A DNA stretch of 5,531 bases from Candidatus Saccharimonadota bacterium (lineage in GTDB: Bacteria; Patescibacteriota; Saccharimonadia; Saccharimonadales; Saccharimonadaceae), in contig CAJPLU010000039.1 of assembly GCA_905371595.1 (NCBI GenBank), positions 1-5,531 on the forward strand, read 5' to 3'. The notes below the pieces were generated by a model. That model saw only the letters and a list, made by a program, of their open reading frames with translations. It made no database searches and was not told the DNA's origin. Within the stretch, counting starts at the first letter, position 1, and each line of letters begins with the position of its first letter. Below are positions 4,257 through 5,531 of this stretch, piece after piece. The position numbers and the translations under genes were made by a program.

Positions 4257-4262
4257 CGAATG

Positions 4263-5501
4263 ATGACGATTATCAAACGAGCCTGGACGGCTGTGGCGCG
4301 CAAACGGCGTCGCAGCCTGACCATCGCCCTGATCATGACGCTGATTTTCACCCTGCTGATCGGTACGCTGACGGTGCAGCAGACGATGGCGCAGCTGAAG
4401 CAATCGGTCGAGCGGAACATCCGCGCCGGCTTTAGCATCGCCAGCAAGCAGCCATCGGGCGAGGTGCCGATGGAGACGGCACGACAGGTGCAGCGCCTGG
4501 ACAAGGTCAAAGCACATAATTTCCAATCAGAAACTACCGCGGGACTGCCAGGCAAACAATTGATCGACACGGCAGGCAGCGGTGTGCAGCTGGACTCTAA
4601 CGTGGCTGGGGAGGCGAAGGTGACGGGCGCAATACAGAGCGATTTGCTGAGCGAATTTACTGGTCGGTTCTACCAACTGGAGCAGGGTAAGCACCTGACC
4701 GAGCGCGATCAAAACGCGGCTCTGGTTCATAAAACGTTTGCCGAGAAAAATGGCATCAAGCCAGGCGACAAGCTGGACATCACCAAAGACGGCCGGCGGG
4801 TGACGGTGACTGTCGCAGGAATTTTCAGCGGCAAAGGCGAAAAGCCAGCGGTCTTACAGTCTGACATGGCAGAGAATCATCTCATCACCAACTTGGCCGC
4901 GGCACAGCAGCTGACAGGTAGCCAGCAGTTGACGCGGGCAACGTATTTCGCCGAAAATCCACATCAACTGAAGTCGCTAACGGACCACACCAAAAGCTTA
5001 CTAAACGTTGATTGGCAGAAATTCAGCCTAACTGACAACGGGGCAGCCTTTGCTGGGGTTCTCCAAAACATCGCTGGCATTCAAAACATTTTGACGATTG
5101 CCACCATCGGCGCAGCTGCGGCGGGGCTGGCGGTGCTGTCGCTGGTGCTGGTATTCTGGGTGCGCGGTCGCTTGCATGAAATTGGCATCTTGCTGTCTAT
5201 CGGCACGTCGAAGCGGCAGATTATCGGGCAGTTCTTGGCAGAGCTGGCGATCATCGCTCTAGTTAGCTCGGTGCTCGCGCTCGCCATCGGCTCGGTTACT
5301 TCATCGCAAATTTCTACTGCTCTCACGGCACAAACCGACCAAAACCAGCGCACAGAGACAACCGTGGTGCAAGCCGCGCCAGTAGCGACCTACCTAGAGG
5401 CTTTCGCCTTCGGCTACATGGTCGTTCTACTATCAGCCATCGCTGCCACCGCGCCAATCATGCGCCAATCACCAAAGCAAATTTTAGCAAAACTAAGTTA
5501 G
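4263..5501 (+). CDS. ABC transporter permease with FtsX/MacB-type domain, 412 aa (second of a pair)
   Basis: This is a paralogue of the preceding permease, and the two probably form a heterodimeric membrane core. The order is the same: basic N-terminus with RAW (6-8) and RKRRR (13-17), helix 1 (18-38), outer domain to about 272, helix 2 (275-300), coupling segment RLHEIGILLSIGTSK (303-317), helix 3 (320-345) and helix 4 (378-398). Matching stretches in the two proteins include GRHITEND/GKHLTERD, ENLFLTDL/ENHLITNL, NWQKYQL/DWQKFSL and the C-terminal STPKELL/QSPKQIL, so they arose by duplication. The outer domain and the helix 3-4 loop are shorter than in the first copy. Only nine bases lie between the genes. 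An ATG at 4260 is an alternative start adding one Met. G+C is high (42 of 60 bases at 4441-4500). Confidence 0.88.
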   Translation: MTIIKRAWTAVARKRRRSLTIALIMTLIFTLLIGTLTVQQTMAQLKQSVERNIRAGFSIASKQPSGEVPMETARQVQRLDKVKAHNFQSETTAGLPGKQLIDTAGSGVQLDSNVAGEAKVTGAIQSDLLSEFTGRFYQLEQGKHLTERDQNAALVHKTFAEKNGIKPGDKLDITKDGRRVTVTVAGIFSGKGEKPAVLQSDMAENHLITNLAAAQQLTGSQQLTRATYFAENPHQLKSLTDHTKSLLNVDWQKFSLTDNGAAFAGVLQNIAGIQNILTIATIGAAAAGLAVLSLVLVFWVRGRLHEIGILLSIGTSKRQIIGQFLAELAIIALVSSVLALAIGSVTSSQISTALTAQTDQNQRTETTVVQAAPVATYLEAFAFGYMVVLLSAIAATAPIMRQSPKQILAKLS

Positions 5502-5509
5502 GAGTTATC

Positions 5510-5531
5510 ATGTCATTACTTACTTTACGCG
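5510..5531 (+). CDS. Start of a third operon gene, cut by the window end; probably the ABC ATPase
   Basis: ATG 5510 opens a frame, MSLLTLR, that runs off the window after seven codons. AGGAG (5500-5504) overlaps the TAG stop of the second permease and stands five bases before the ATG, so translation is likely coupled. Known permease pairs of this type need an ATP-binding subunit, and none occurs elsewhere in the window. The short hydrophobic start fits the first beta strand of an ABC ATPase, but the identity is inferred from context only. Confidence 0.55.

Overview
This window is bacterial DNA that is densely packed with short genes. Two minus-strand genes lie on the left and six or seven plus-strand genes on the right. 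The -35/-10 boxes look like those of an ordinary housekeeping sigma factor, and the genetic code is standard: TGA is a stop, with TGA-TAG in tandem at 2269-2274. Several starts have good AGGAG-type ribosome sites, while others sit 6-7 bases below a -10 box and look leaderless. Many tiny unrecognised proteins next to a Gram-positive-style FtsX/MacB permease pair suggest a candidate-phylum (Patescibacteria, perhaps Saccharibacteria/TM7) or Gram-positive genome. That assignment is an inference from gene style only.

Left arm (1-645, minus strand): a 66-aa hypothetical gene has a near-ideal promoter (TTGACA, 17 bp, TATCAT), a ribosome site and a 10-bp terminator hairpin. It is followed by a 97-aa hypothetical gene whose promoter appears to be built into that hairpin. 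The spacer of the first promoter is filled by a TAGAA pentanucleotide repeat. The 575-888 gap between the divergent arms holds no convincing gene. It does hold an extended -10 candidate, a hairpin with a T-rich tail and one doubtful 41-codon reading frame.

Middle (867-2794, plus strand): a divergent RdgB/HAM1-type nucleotide pyrophosphatase gene ends in two tandem hairpin terminators. Next come a zeta-toxin/UNAG-kinase-like P-loop protein with no recognisable epsilon-type antitoxin, a 57-aa very basic protein whose promoter overlaps the end of the zeta-like gene, and a 77-aa protein with one membrane helix and a C-terminal coiled coil.

Right arm (2814 to the end): two homologous four-helix ABC transporter permeases with large extracytoplasmic domains lie in tight tandem, followed by the first seven codons of a third gene. 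That gene is probably the ATPase, but this cannot be seen here. The set resembles a Vex/MacB-type export or signalling transporter. Two TTCACA direct repeats, 11 bp apart, lie just upstream of an extended -10 and suggest control by an OmpR/PhoB-family regulator. These genes are clearly richer in G+C than the zeta-like section.

The strongest candidates for something new are the repeat-filled promoter spacer, the leaderless starts with promoters packed into neighbouring genes or terminators, and the lone zeta-like kinase with its basic neighbour. I see no CRISPR array, IS element, tRNA or rRNA.
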